Origin: Hydrogenophaga intermedia
GTDB lineage: Bacteria > Pseudomonadota > Gammaproteobacteria > Burkholderiales > Burkholderiaceae_C
Length of the DNA: 64,000 nucleotides
Assembly (NCBI RefSeq): GCF_000723405.1
Contig: NZ_CCAE010000021.1
Span: 1-64,000, forward strand
Reading direction: 5' to 3'
Each line of letters opens with the position of its first letter. Position 1 is the stretch's first letter. Below the pieces are notes generated by a model. That model was not told the origin of the DNA. It did not search any database and saw only the letters and a program-made list of their open reading frames with translations. Position numbers and translations under genes: made by a program. This document shows, in pieces, positions 35,757 to 44,592 of this stretch.

Positions 35757-36165
35757 GGGAGTCCTCGGAATGCAAGGCCTTCATCTCACGCCGATGCCAC
35801 AGCACCGCGTGCACCGCCGTGCCGATGGCCGCGCCCACCGCGTTGGCCAGCAGGTCGTCCATGTCCAGCGAGCGCGTGGGGTCGAAGGCCTGCAGGCCTT
35901 CGTCAATGGCACCCACCAGCAGCGCCAGGCCGAAGCACAGCCACAGGTCGCGCGCGCGGCGCACGCCGATGAGCCAGCCCACGCACAGCGACACCACGGT
36001 GAACAGCACGATGTGCACCGGCTTGTCCCACGGCGACACCAGCACGTGCAGCACCGCGGCGTGAACGCGGGAACCCCCGACCCAGACCGCCAGGCAACCT
36101 GCCACGGCGGCCACCCACTTCAAGGCGCGGCGCGCCGTCGGATTTCGCGAGGTTGATGTGAACAC
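35743..36165 (-). CDS. VanZ-like membrane protein, antisense within the eps operon
   Basis: 140 residues from a GTG at 36165, preceded by GGGAG at good spacing; a longer form from a GTG at 36198 has no ribosome-binding site. It has three or four membrane helices (WVAAVAGCLAVWVGGSRV; VHIVLFTVVSLCVGWLIGV; LWLCFGLALLVGAIDEGLQA) and the VanZ-family segments SPWDKPVHIVLFT, DEGLQAFDPTRSLDMDDLLA and NAVGAAIGTAV. VanZ-like genes are often found in exosortase/polysaccharide loci. It lies on the opposite strand, overlapping the 3' end of epsG and the 5' end of xrtB. Function in this setting is unknown. Confidence 0.82.
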   Translation of the reverse strand: MFTSTSRNPTARRALKWVAAVAGCLAVWVGGSRVHAAVLHVLVSPWDKPVHIVLFTVVSLCVGWLIGVRRARDLWLCFGLALLVGAIDEGLQAFDPTRSLDMDDLLANAVGAAIGTAVHAVLWHRREMKALHSEDSLSRH

Positions 36166-37081
36166 GATCGGTCGTTCTCCCGGTGCGGCCAGCGGCACGC
36201 TGGCGCGTCAGTTGCTTGAATGGGCACCGATTCTGCTGGGTTTGTGTGTCCTCTATGTGCCAACCCTGGTGGGCCTGTTCACCGGCCCCTGGGCGCAGGA
36301 CGACCAGTACCACGGTCCCATCGTGCTGGGCATCTCGCTGTGGCTGCTGCACCGCAACTGGCAGGCCATGGAAGCGGCCGCCGAGGGGCGCAAGGGAAAC
36401 CCCTTCGGCTGGGTGCTGGTGGTGTTCGGGCTGTTCCTGTACGCCATCGGCCGCTCGCAGGGCATCGGCGTGTTCGAGTCCGGCTCGGTGATCTGGCTGC
36501 TGGCGGGTTTGATCGTGCTGCTGCGCGGCTGGGCCGCGCTGAAGGCGCAGTGGTTCGCGCTGTTCTTCATGCTGTTCATGGTGCCCCTGCCGCCGCAGGT
36601 GGTGGACGTGGTGACCATGCCGATGAAGATGGCCGTGTCCTACGCGGCCGAGAACATTCTCTATGCCGTGGGTTACCCCATCGGCCGCAACGGCGTGGTG
36701 CTGCAGATCGGGCAGTACATGCTGCTGGTGGCCGACGCCTGCGCGGGCCTGCAGACGCTGCTGACGCTAGAGGCCCTGGGCCTGCTGTACCTCAACCTGG
36801 TGCGGCGCGATTCGCTGTTCCGCAACGTGACGCTGGCGGTGCTGATCGTGCCGATCTCCTTCACCGCGAACGTGATCCGCGTGATCGCGCTCTCTCTCAT
36901 CACCTATCACTTCGGCAACGAAGCCGGCCAGGGTTTCCTGCACGGCTTCGCGGGGATGGTGCTGTTCCTCAGCGCGCTGGTGCTGATCATCGCCTTCGAC
37001 AGTTTCCTGCAGTTCGTCGAAGGGTTGCGCCGTGGACCTCCGCCACCTCCCTCCTCCACTTCTTCGGCGGCAGCGGCGTGA
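36158..37081 (+). CDS. xrtB: Exosortase B (XrtB/EpsH)
   Basis: 307 residues starting at a GTG (36158) with GAGG 5 nt upstream. It is an integral membrane protein with about eight helices. The three exosortase catalytic residues are present: C195 in VADACAGLQTLLTL, R241 in FTANVIRVIALSL and H262 in FLHGFAG. Family role: transpeptidase-like processing of PEP-CTERM proteins at the inner membrane; three such substrates are encoded in this window. The gene is the EpsH position of the eps operon. Its 5' end overlaps the antisense vanZ-like gene. After its stop, 322 bp of hairpin-repeat pair C separate it from epsI. Confidence 0.95.
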   Translation: MNTIGRSPGAASGTLARQLLEWAPILLGLCVLYVPTLVGLFTGPWAQDDQYHGPIVLGISLWLLHRNWQAMEAAAEGRKGNPFGWVLVVFGLFLYAIGRSQGIGVFESGSVIWLLAGLIVLLRGWAALKAQWFALFFMLFMVPLPPQVVDVVTMPMKMAVSYAAENILYAVGYPIGRNGVVLQIGQYMLLVADACAGLQTLLTLEALGLLYLNLVRRDSLFRNVTLAVLIVPISFTANVIRVIALSLITYHFGNEAGQGFLHGFAGMVLFLSALVLIIAFDSFLQFVEGLRRGPPPPPSSTSSAAAA

Positions 37082-37110
37082 TGAGTACCTTGCTCGCTAA
37101 CACCTCGCCG

Positions 37111-37363
37111 GATGGCGGCGCCACGGCGCCCTGCTCCGCGAATGTCCCCCGCCAAGGGCTGCGCCCTTGGCTCCTCCTTTATTTCGCTGCGCAGGGCGCC
37201 GTGTCACCGCCATCTGCCTGCACGTTGGATCGCCGGCGTTTGCGCGCCAACTTGGTTGGTGGCCTGCGGACACTGGGTGGACGGCGCAGCGAAATAAAGG
37301 AGGAGGACCGGCGCAGCCGGTCCGGGGGACATTCGCGGAGCCGTTCACCCAGTGGCCGCAGGC
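37111..37363. repeat. Family-1 hairpin repeat, pair C
   Basis: This pair occupies most of the 322 bp between xrtB and epsI. Units are 37111-37214 (forward) and 37262-37363 (reverse). The family blocks TCCGCGAATGTCCCCCG and CTCCTCCTTTATTTCGCT are intact apart from one missing base (CTCCTCC reads CTCCT in unit 1). Outer arms pair within each unit around a 3-5-nt bulge. Inner stems are GCCAAGGGC-TGC-GCCCTTGGC and GACCGGC-GCA-GCCGGTC. The outer arm CTGGGTGGACGG of unit 2 recurs in unit 1 of pair B. No gene is seen in this stretch. Confidence 0.9.
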
Positions 37364-37403
37364 AAGGAAGCAGCGCAGGCGCGAAACGCAACGAGAACCA
37401 AAA

Positions 37404-38093
37404 ATGAAACAGAGCTGGAAACACCTGGTCCTCATGGCCCTGATGCTCACCTCAGCCGCCATGGCCGCCGTGATGCGCCCCACCGGCAGCCTCGCCGACG
37501 ACCGCGCCCCCATCGATCTTGAGGCCATGGTCCCCACCCAATTCGGTGAATGGCGTGAACAGACCAGCGTCCCCGTGCAGATCGTCGATCCTGAAATGCA
37601 GCAAACCATCGACGCCATCTACACCCAGGTCCTCACCCGCACCTACATGCACGCCAGCGGCTACCGCGTCATGCTCTCCATCGCCTACGGCAAGGCGCAA
37701 ACCGACAACCTGCAGCTCCATCTGCCCGAAGTCTGCTACCCCGCCCAGGGCTTCAAGCTCGAACGCATCGAGAAGGTGCCACTGACCCTCGGCAGCGACA
37801 CCATCACCGCGCGCCGCATGCAGACCCACCTGGGCCAGCGCTTCGAACCCGTCACCTACTGGACCGTCGTCGGCGACCACATCACCGCCGGCGGCCTCGA
37901 CAAGAAGCTCACCGAACTGCGCTACGGCCTGCGCGGCCGCATCCCCGACGGCATGCTCGTGCGCGTCTCCTCCATCGACCGCGACACGGCGAAGGCGCAT
38001 GGCATGCAGGCCTTGTTCGCGAACGCCCTGGTGGGAGCGATCGATCCGGCGGTTCGGTCTCGGTTCGCGGGACTTCATGGAGTTCAACCGTGA
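37404..38093 (+). CDS. epsI: EpsI, exosortase B-associated protein (DUF3485)
   Basis: 229 residues from the ATG at 37404. An N-terminal hydrophobic helix (HLVLMALMLTSAAMAAVMRP) is followed by a periplasmic domain. It holds EAMVPTQFGEWREQ, the conserved RTYMHASGYRVMLSIAYGK, and HLPEVCYPAQGFKLE with the EpsI Cys, then a Y-W-x-V segment (VTYWTVVGD). It is usually the gene right after epsH; here it is set apart by repeat pair C and followed by a second hairpin family. Role: accessory to exosortase B in polysaccharide and PEP-CTERM export, mechanism unknown. Confidence 0.92.
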   Translation: MKQSWKHLVLMALMLTSAAMAAVMRPTGSLADDRAPIDLEAMVPTQFGEWREQTSVPVQIVDPEMQQTIDAIYTQVLTRTYMHASGYRVMLSIAYGKAQTDNLQLHLPEVCYPAQGFKLERIEKVPLTLGSDTITARRMQTHLGQRFEPVTYWTVVGDHITAGGLDKKLTELRYGLRGRIPDGMLVRVSSIDRDTAKAHGMQALFANALVGAIDPAVRSRFAGLHGVQP

Positions 38094-38116
38094 GGCGCTC
38101 GTCGCCTGGTTGGCGA

Positions 38117-38355
38117 GCCTCGGGCTTGGGGCATGGGCTGGCGGGCTTCACTGCGCTGCCCTTCGCTTCGCGAAGGGTTCCCTGCGATGCTCGGGCAACC
38201 GACCGTGCGGCGGAACTCGCTGCGCGCGCTTCGCGCGCTCCGCTCAAACAGCCGCCGCAAGTCAGAGCACGAAGCGCGCTGCGCGCGCCGGCCGGTTGCC
38301 CTGCGCTTCTCGGCAGCGCACAGGCGCCCGCCAGCCCATGCCCCAAGCCCGAGGC
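38117..38355 (+). repeat. Family-2 large hairpin repeat, unit D1
   Basis: First of two related elements filling the 631 bp between epsI and gmd, where I see no gene. Perfect 30-bp outer arms lie at 38117-38146 and 38326-38355. Inside are three further helices: TGCGCTGCC with its complement, GCAACCG with CGGTTGC, and a GCGC-TTC-GCGC hairpin. Between the helices lie blocks nearly identical to unit D2, including a 36-bp block at 38159-38194 and a 45-bp block at 38244-38288. Confidence 0.9.
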
Positions 38356-38449
38356 CAGCGAGGTGCCAGCACACCAGCGCTTGAGTGCCAACCTGGCCTC
38401 AGCCCCCGCGACACCGACATACCCACGCTTGAGCGCCAGCCCTGTCTCA

Positions 38450-38685
38450 GTCAGGCCTGGGCCCACGGCTGCGCAGGCGCCTATGCGGCGCCGAGAAGCG
38501 CAGGACGGACGGCCGCGCGCGCAGCGCGCTTCGTGCTCTGACTTGCGGCAGCTGTTTGAACGGAGCTGGCGACGCCAGCGCAGTGAGTTCTGCCGCGGGC
38601 CGTCCGTCCGAGCATCGCAGGGAACCCTTCGCGAAGCGAAGGGCGCCGCATTTGAAGCCGGAGCAGCCGTGGGCCCAGGCCTGAC
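38450..38685 (-). repeat. Family-2 large hairpin repeat, unit D2 (inverted)
   Basis: Inverted partner of D1, 94 bp away. Outer arms of 23 bp are complementary to each other but unrelated to those of D1. The 36-bp block (38608-38643) is identical to D1 and the 45-bp block (38515-38559) differs at one position. The internal helices differ from D1 yet remain paired: ATGCGGCG with CGCCGCAT, ACGGACGGCC with its complement, and TGGCG-TCG-CCA. The 94-bp spacer (38356-38449) contains two related copies of GCTTGAG(T/C)GCCA and no gene. Confidence 0.9.
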
Positions 38686-38724
38686 ACGCCAATCACGCAG
38701 GCAATAGACACAACGAAGCAGAAC

Positions 38725-39843
38725 ATGAGCCAGAAAACCGCACTCATCACCGGCATCACCGGCCAGGACGGCGCCTACCTCGCCGAGCTGCTGCTCGCCA
38801 AGGGCTACCGCGTGCACGGCATCAAACGCCGCGCCTCGTCCTTCAACACCGACCGCATCGACCACCTCTACCAGGACCCGCACGAGGCCGACCGCAAGCT
38901 GGTGCTGCACTACGGTGACCTCACCGACAGCAGCAACCTCATCCGCCTCGTCGGCCAGATCCGCCCCGACGAGGTCTACAACCTCGGCGCCATGAGCCAC
39001 GTCGCCGTGAGCTTCGAAACCCCCGAGTACACCGCCGACACCGACGCCATGGGTACCCTGCGCCTGCTCGAGGCCATCCGCCTGCACGGGCTGGAGAAGA
39101 CCTGCCGCTTCTACCAGGCCTCCACCAGCGAGCTCTATGGCCAGGTGCAGGAAATCCCGCAGAAGGAGACCACGCCCTTCTACCCGCGCAGCCCCTACGC
39201 GGTGGCCAAGCTCTACGCCTACTGGATCACGGTGAACTACCGCGAGGCCTACGGCCTGTACGCCTGCAACGGCATCCTCTTCAACCACGAGAGCCCGCTG
39301 CGCGGCGAAACCTTCGTCACACGCAAGATCACGCGCGGACTCTCGCGCATCGCCATCGGCCTGCAGGACTGCCTCTACCTCGGCAACATGAGCGCCCTGC
39401 GCGACTGGGGCCACGCGCGCGACTACGTCGAGATGCAGTGGCTGATGCTGCAGCAGGACAAGCCCGAGGACTTCGTCATCGCCACCGGCGTGCAGCACAG
39501 CGTGCGCCAGTTCGTCGAGATGGCCGCCGGCGAACTGGGCATCACCCTCAGTTGGGTGGGTGAAGGTGTGGACGAAGCCGGCGTGGTGGCCTCCGTGAAC
39601 CGCACCGACCTGCGCGTGAACGAGGGCGACGTCATCGTGCGCGTGGACCCGCGCTACTTCCGCCCCACCGAAGTGGAGACCCTGCTGGGCGACCCGACCC
39701 GTGCGCGCGAGAAGCTGGGCTGGGTGCCCAGGACCGACCTGGCCACGCTGGTGCGCGAGATGGTGCTCACCGACTTCCAGATCGCTCGCCGCGACGCCAT
39801 GGTCAAGCTCGCGGGCTTCCCCTCCTACGCCTACGAAGAGTGA
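38725..39843 (+). CDS. gmd: GDP-mannose 4,6-dehydratase
   Basis: 372 residues, the normal Gmd length. The NADP-binding Rossmann motif is [12 protein letters not shown] (residues 10-21). The active site has STSELYG (133-139) and Y158-x-x-x-K162 in SPYAVAK. It converts GDP-D-mannose to GDP-4-keto-6-deoxymannose, the first step to GDP-L-fucose or GDP-rhamnose. The next gene, 4 nt downstream, is the fucose synthase, so GDP-L-fucose is the expected product. It lies downstream of the D1/D2 hairpins, which must be crossed by any transcript arriving from epsI. Confidence 0.97.
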   Translation: MSQKTALITGITGQDGAYLAELLLAKGYRVHGIKRRASSFNTDRIDHLYQDPHEADRKLVLHYGDLTDSSNLIRLVGQIRPDEVYNLGAMSHVAVSFETPEYTADTDAMGTLRLLEAIRLHGLEKTCRFYQASTSELYGQVQEIPQKETTPFYPRSPYAVAKLYAYWITVNYREAYGLYACNGILFNHESPLRGETFVTRKITRGLSRIAIGLQDCLYLGNMSALRDWGHARDYVEMQWLMLQQDKPEDFVIATGVQHSVRQFVEMAAGELGITLSWVGEGVDEAGVVASVNRTDLRVNEGDVIVRVDPRYFRPTEVETLLGDPTRAREKLGWVPRTDLATLVREMVLTDFQIARRDAMVKLAGFPSYAYEE

Positions 39844-39847
39844 TGTG

Positions 39848-40840
39848 ATGGACCGCGACGCCCGCATCTTCGTCGCCGGCCACCGTGGCCTCGTGGGCTC
39901 GGCCATCGTGCGCGCCCTGCGCGCCGCCGGCCACACCCACCTGCTGCTGCGCACGCGCGACGAACTGGACCTGCGCGACCCCGTGGCCACGGCGGCCTTC
40001 TTCGAGAAGGCGAAGCCGGATTACGTGTTCCTCGCCGCGGCCCGCGTGGGCGGCATCCTGGCCAACCAGCGCGAACCGGCGGACTTCATCCGCGACAACC
40101 TGCAGATCCAGACCAACGTGATCCACGAGGCCTGGCGCACCGGCGTGCAGCGCCTGCTGTTTCTCGGCTCCAGCTGCATCTACCCGCGCCTGGCACCGCA
40201 GCCGCTGCGCGAGGAGTACCTGCTCACCGGCCCGCTGGAGGCCACCAACCGCGCCTACGCCCTGGCCAAGATCGCGGGCATCGAGATGTGCTGGGCCCAC
40301 AACCGCCAGCACGGCACGCGCTTCCTGGCGGCCATGCCCACCAACCTGTACGGCCCCGAGGACAACTTCGACCTCGACAGCAGCCACGTCATCCCCGCCC
40401 TGCTGCGCAAGTTCCACGAGGCGCGGGTCGCGGATGCACCCAGCGTGAGCATCTGGGGCAGCGGCGAGCCGCGGCGCGAGTTCATGCACAGCTTCGACAT
40501 GGCGCAGGCCTGCCTGTTCCTGATGAACCTGGACGACGAACGCTTCGACGGCCTGCTGGGCAGCGACGAGGCCCTCACCGGCCGCTTCGAGCCACCGCTC
40601 ATCAACATCGGCGTGGGCGCGGACATCAGCATCCGCGAACTGGCCGAGACCATTGCCGAGGTGGTGGGCTACGACGGCCTCATCGAGCACGACCGCAGCA
40701 AGCCCGACGGCACGCCGCGCAAGCTGATGGACGTGAGCCGCCTGAACGCGCTGGGGTTTCGCGCGCGCATCGAACTGAAGGACGGTCTGCGTCACGTGCA
40801 CGAGGTGGTGTTCACCTCGTCGCAAGCGGACCCGGCCTGA
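39848..40840 (+). CDS. fcl: GDP-L-fucose synthase (WcaG/Fcl)
   Basis: 330 residues from the ATG at 39848. An N-terminal Rossmann motif GHRGLVGSAIV is followed by the family-typical FLGSSCIYPRLAPQP (S108-S109-C110) and the catalytic Y137-x-x-x-K141 in AYALAK. The segment PTNLYGPEDNFDL is also conserved. It performs the epimerase and reductase step giving GDP-L-fucose. It forms a tight pair with gmd and indicates that the polymer made by this cluster contains fucose, as in colanic acid. Confidence 0.96.
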   Translation: MDRDARIFVAGHRGLVGSAIVRALRAAGHTHLLLRTRDELDLRDPVATAAFFEKAKPDYVFLAAARVGGILANQREPADFIRDNLQIQTNVIHEAWRTGVQRLLFLGSSCIYPRLAPQPLREEYLLTGPLEATNRAYALAKIAGIEMCWAHNRQHGTRFLAAMPTNLYGPEDNFDLDSSHVIPALLRKFHEARVADAPSVSIWGSGEPRREFMHSFDMAQACLFLMNLDDERFDGLLGSDEALTGRFEPPLINIGVGADISIRELAETIAEVVGYDGLIEHDRSKPDGTPRKLMDVSRLNALGFRARIELKDGLRHVHEVVFTSSQADPA

Positions 40841-40850
40841 GGCCGATGCC

Positions 40851-41915
40851 ATGGACGTGCTCTACCTCGGCCCGCGCAGCGGCACCTGCCTGGACCGCGC
40901 CAACGCCCTGCGCCGACTGGGCGCGAACGTCGAGCACCTGAGCCTGCGCGAGCTGTTGCCGCCGTCTCGCTGGGTGGACCGCTGGACCTGGCACGTGGGC
41001 GGCCACTGGTTCGGCCGCTGGATCGACGCGGCCCTGGCCAAAGCCCTGCACGGCCGCGCCTTCGACCTGTGCCACGTGGACGGGGGCGAATGGGTCACGC
41101 CGGCCGTGATCGAGCGGCTGCGCCAGCACGCGCGCCGCGTGGTGAACTACAACATCGACGACCCCACCGGCCCGCGCGACGGCCCGCGCTTCGAGGCCTA
41201 TCGGCAGGCCGCCCCGCACTACGACCTGCTGGTGGTGGTGCGAGAAGAAAACCTGCCCGAACTGGAGCGCCTGGGCGCGCGGCGCGTGATGCGCTTGTTC
41301 CGCAGCGCCGACGAGGTCAACCACGCGCCGCGCCGCATCAGCGCCATCGACGCACTGGCCTGGGCCAGCGAGGTGCTGTTCCTGGGCTCGTGGTTTCCGG
41401 AGCGCGGCCCCTTCCTGCTGGACCTCGCGGCGCGCGGCGTGCCGCTCACCATTCGCGGCCCCAACTGGCACAAGGCGCCCGAGTGGGACCGGTTGCGCGC
41501 GCACTGGGCGGGTGGCGCCGTGGGGGGCGACGACTACGCCAAGGCTCTGCAATGCGCGCGGCTCAACCTGGGCCTGCTCTCACGCGACAACCGCGACAGC
41601 CACACCACGCGTTCGCTGGAGATCCCCTCGCTGGGCGGCCTGCTGTGCGCCGAGCGCACGGCCGAGCACCAGGCGATGTACCAGGAAGGCGCCGAGGCCC
41701 TGTTCTGGGGCGACGCGCGCGAGTGCGCCGAGGTGTGTCTGGCCGCCCTGGCCGACGAGGACCGGCGCGCGCGCATCGCCCGCGCCGGCCACGAGCGCTT
41801 CCTGCGCGACGGACACCGCAATGAGCGCGTGATGCAGCGCATCGTGGACGCCGCGCTGGACGCCGAGCCGGTCGGCGCGTCGAACGGACGGGGTGGGCTG
41901 GAGGTGGCGGCGTGA
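40851..41915 (+). CDS. Glycosyltransferase, CgeB-like (GT1-like fold)
   Basis: 354 residues. The N-terminus MDVLYLGPRSGTCLDRANAL and the segment RRVVNYNIDDPTGPRDGPRF resemble CgeB/spore-maturation-type glycosyltransferases with a GT-B fold. The C-terminal half has SLEIPSLGGLLCAERTAEHQ and EGAEALFWGD, the typical acceptor and nucleotide-site region of glycosyltransferase family 1-like domains. No membrane helix. The stop overlaps the next start (GTGA). The sugar transferred cannot be told from the sequence. Confidence 0.8.
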   Translation: MDVLYLGPRSGTCLDRANALRRLGANVEHLSLRELLPPSRWVDRWTWHVGGHWFGRWIDAALAKALHGRAFDLCHVDGGEWVTPAVIERLRQHARRVVNYNIDDPTGPRDGPRFEAYRQAAPHYDLLVVVREENLPELERLGARRVMRLFRSADEVNHAPRRISAIDALAWASEVLFLGSWFPERGPFLLDLAARGVPLTIRGPNWHKAPEWDRLRAHWAGGAVGGDDYAKALQCARLNLGLLSRDNRDSHTTRSLEIPSLGGLLCAERTAEHQAMYQEGAEALFWGDARECAEVCLAALADEDRRARIARAGHERFLRDGHRNERVMQRIVDAALDAEPVGASNGRGGLEVAA

Positions 41916-43042
41916 ACGGCTTCGTCGACACGGCCACCGCGCCCGGGCTGGTGCTGGACACGCCGCTTCGCGTGGGCATCCTCAACGCCGCCTGGAACGT
42001 GCAGCGCCACAACACCGACCACCGCTGCGTGCTCGACATGGCGAGCCTGAGCGCCTTCGACGCCTCGCTGGAGGTGGGCTTCGTGCCCGGCCCCTGGCAG
42101 AGCCTGCGCTGCAACGCCAACTTCGTGGCGCGCCGCCTCGGCGCACCGCTGCCGTTTCCGCGCATCCGACTGGCCAATTCGCAGCTCGGCAGCGACGTGC
42201 TCTACCAGTACGGCAGTGACCTGCGTGGCATCGTGCTGCCCAGCCGGCGCCGCGCGCCGCCGCTGATGGCCACCACCGGCTTCCCCAGCCTGCGCCGCGT
42301 GCTCGCGCGCGGCGCGGACTTTCTCGAGGCGCAGGCGCGCATCGTCGACGCCAGCGCGGGCCGCGCGGCGTTGCTGCACTTTCACACCGACACCATGCGC
42401 GAGCTCTACCTGGAGCGGCGCCCACATGACCGCCACCGCGCCCTCACCCTGCCCTTCTTTCTGCCGCACCTGCGCGTGCTGGACGAAGCGGCCGTGCGCG
42501 ACAAGTTCGCTCGTGAAGAGACCCTGCTGCTCTTCGTCGGCGCCGACGGCAAGCGCAAGGGCATCGAGACCCTGTGCGAGGCGCTGGATGCGCACGCCGA
42601 CACACTGCACGCGCGGCGCGTGCGCGCCGTGATCGTGAGCCGCGACACACCCGGCTGCCAGCGCTTCAAGGCCTTGCGCCACGAACGCCAGTTGCCGCGC
42701 GAACAGGTGCAGGCCCTCATGCGCGAGGCGCACCTCTACTGCATGGTGCCGCACCACGAGTCCTATGGCCTGGTGTTCGTGGAGGCCATGGCCGCGGGCT
42801 GCGCGGTGCTGGCCGACGACGACCTGCCGCGCCAGGAGATGCTGGATGGCGGACGCTGCGGCGCCCTGGTGCCCAGCGGCGACGCCGCCGCGCTGGGCGC
42901 GGCCCTGATGGGCCTGCTGGACGACCGCGAAGAACTGCTCGCGCTGGCGCTGCGCGCGCGCGAACGCGCGGCCCGGCGCCACCACCCGCTGGGCGTGGCC
43001 AGCGCGTACGCCCAGGCCTTGTCTCGCCTGCGGGGGGGCTGA
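41912..43042 (+). CDS. Glycosyltransferase, GT4-like
   Basis: 376 residues, starting at a GTG (41912) overlapping the previous stop, with GGAGG upstream. The C-terminal half is clearly GT4: ETLLLFVGADGKRKGIETLC and HHESYGLVFVEAMAAGCAVL, containing the E-x7-E nucleotide-sugar motif. The N-terminal half is divergent. Cytoplasmic. One of six glycosyltransferases in the cluster; acceptor and donor unknown. Confidence 0.85.
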   Translation: MNGFVDTATAPGLVLDTPLRVGILNAAWNVQRHNTDHRCVLDMASLSAFDASLEVGFVPGPWQSLRCNANFVARRLGAPLPFPRIRLANSQLGSDVLYQYGSDLRGIVLPSRRRAPPLMATTGFPSLRRVLARGADFLEAQARIVDASAGRAALLHFHTDTMRELYLERRPHDRHRALTLPFFLPHLRVLDEAAVRDKFAREETLLLFVGADGKRKGIETLCEALDAHADTLHARRVRAVIVSRDTPGCQRFKALRHERQLPREQVQALMREAHLYCMVPHHESYGLVFVEAMAAGCAVLADDDLPRQEMLDGGRCGALVPSGDAAALGAALMGLLDDREELLALALRARERAARRHHPLGVASAYAQALSRLRGG

Positions 43043-43044
43043 TC

Positions 43045-44592
43045 ATGGGTCTGGCCAGGCGCGTTCTGTCCGGCAGCCTCGCGTCGTGGACGCGCATCGG
43101 CCTGACCGTGCTGGTGCAGATCGGCCTGGTGCCGCTGTACCTGTCGCACTGGACACTGGAGCAGTACGGCTGCTGGCTGGTGGTGCTGGCCGCCACAGCC
43201 TTCGTCAACATCCTGAGCCTGGCGCACCACAACGTGGTGGGCAACCGCATGCTGCAGGTGCCGCGCGGCGACGGCGCGGGCCTGGGCCGGCTGCTGTCGG
43301 CCGCGCTGCCGTACAGCCTGGGGCTGGGTTTGCTGGAGCTGCTGGTGCTGGCGGGACTGGCCGCGCTGGGGGCGCTGGCCGTGCTGTTCACGGCGCCCGA
43401 GGCGCTGCCGCCGGGGCTCATGAACGAAGCCCTGGCCAGCCTGCTGCTGGTCAGCACCGCCATCTGGCTCGGCGTAAGCACCAGCGGCCTCTACGGCCGC
43501 CTGGCCAGTGCGCTGGGCCACTTCGCGCGCGGCGCCTGGTGGGGCGTGGCGGTGCAGGCCGTGAGCGGCCTGGCGCCGGCCACGGCCGTGCTGCTGGGCG
43601 CGGGCCTGTGGCCCACGGCCTGCGCCCTGGCCGGCGCTCACCTGGCGGTGAACCTGCTGTACCAGGCCGACCTGTGGCGCCTGGCGCGCCGCCACGGCGT
43701 GCACCTGCAATCGCCCGACTGGGGCTTGGGCTGGCGCAACCTGCGCGGCTCCACCCTGCTGGGGCTGAGCTACGCCTGCGGCCTGCTGCGCCAACAGGGC
43801 CTGCGCGTGCTGGTGGGCGGCCTGCTGGGCGTGGGCGCGGCGGTGGCCTTCACCACGCTGCGCACGGCCAGCAACCTCTCGCTGCAGGGCATCGCCACCG
43901 TCACCGACCCGGTGTTCCCCGAGTTCATGGGCTTTCTGCGCGACCGCCAGCAGGCCGCCACCGTGGGCACCTTCGCCTTCCTGTGGCTCACGCTGGTCTT
44001 CCTTCTGGGCCCCGCGCTGGTGGTGCTGCAGGCCCTGGCGCCCACGCTGTTCGGGTGGTGGACGCAGGGCAAGCTGGCTTTCGACGCGACGGTGTTCGCG
44101 GGGTTTTCGATCGCGCTGCTGCTGTTCGCCATCGCGCGCCCGGCGGACGCGATCCTGCTCGGGCAGAACCGCCTGCACACGCAACTCGCGCTGGCGGCCT
44201 TCGCGGCGCTGGCCACGGTGCTCGGCGTGCTGGCGCTGGACGGCCGCGCGGGCCTGATGGGCATCGCCGCGGTGCTGGTGGCGGTGGAACTGGCGGTGAT
44301 GGCCCTCACGGTGTCGCGCGCCGCGGCGTGGCTGAGCGCGCAGGGCCTGGCCTGGCCTTCGGCGCTGTTTCGCTTCGCGCTGGCGCAGGTGCTGGTCTGT
44401 GCCGCCGGCATGGCCTGGATCGCCGCGCACCCAGGAGACGGCGCGGCAACCGTGTCGGCCACCATGGCGCTCAGCGCCCTGCTGTTCGCGGGTTTCGTGA
44501 TGCAACTGCCGCCCGGGCACCGGGCCTGGCTGGCGCAGCGCCTGGGCCGCTACACCGCGCGGCTGTGCGGACAAGACCGGGGGGCCGTGTGA
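43045..44592 (+). CDS. Polysaccharide flippase-like membrane protein (Wzx/MATE-like)
   Basis: 515 residues from the ATG at 43045, with a G-rich ribosome-binding site. About 12-14 membrane helices are spread evenly, for example WTRIGLTVLVQIGLVPLYL, LGLGLLELLVLAGLAALGAL and ALVVLQALAPTLFGWW. The pattern and size match oligosaccharide flippases that move undecaprenyl-linked repeat units across the inner membrane. It is followed with a 4-nt overlap by a candidate polymerase. The flippase call rests on topology and context more than on motifs. Confidence 0.78.
   Translation: MGLARRVLSGSLASWTRIGLTVLVQIGLVPLYLSHWTLEQYGCWLVVLAATAFVNILSLAHHNVVGNRMLQVPRGDGAGLGRLLSAALPYSLGLGLLELLVLAGLAALGALAVLFTAPEALPPGLMNEALASLLLVSTAIWLGVSTSGLYGRLASALGHFARGAWWGVAVQAVSGLAPATAVLLGAGLWPTACALAGAHLAVNLLYQADLWRLARRHGVHLQSPDWGLGWRNLRGSTLLGLSYACGLLRQQGLRVLVGGLLGVGAAVAFTTLRTASNLSLQGIATVTDPVFPEFMGFLRDRQQAATVGTFAFLWLTLVFLLGPALVVLQALAPTLFGWWTQGKLAFDATVFAGFSIALLLFAIARPADAILLGQNRLHTQLALAAFAALATVLGVLALDGRAGLMGIAAVLVAVELAVMALTVSRAAAWLSAQGLAWPSALFRFALAQVLVCAAGMAWIAAHPGDGAATVSATMALSALLFAGFVMQLPPGHRAWLAQRLGRYTARLCGQDRGAV

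Noticed and set aside
38090..38707. A plus-strand frame of 205 codons between epsI and gmd
   Set aside because: It runs through the D1/D2 hairpins; the translation is compositionally odd and the DNA is explained by the repeat structure.
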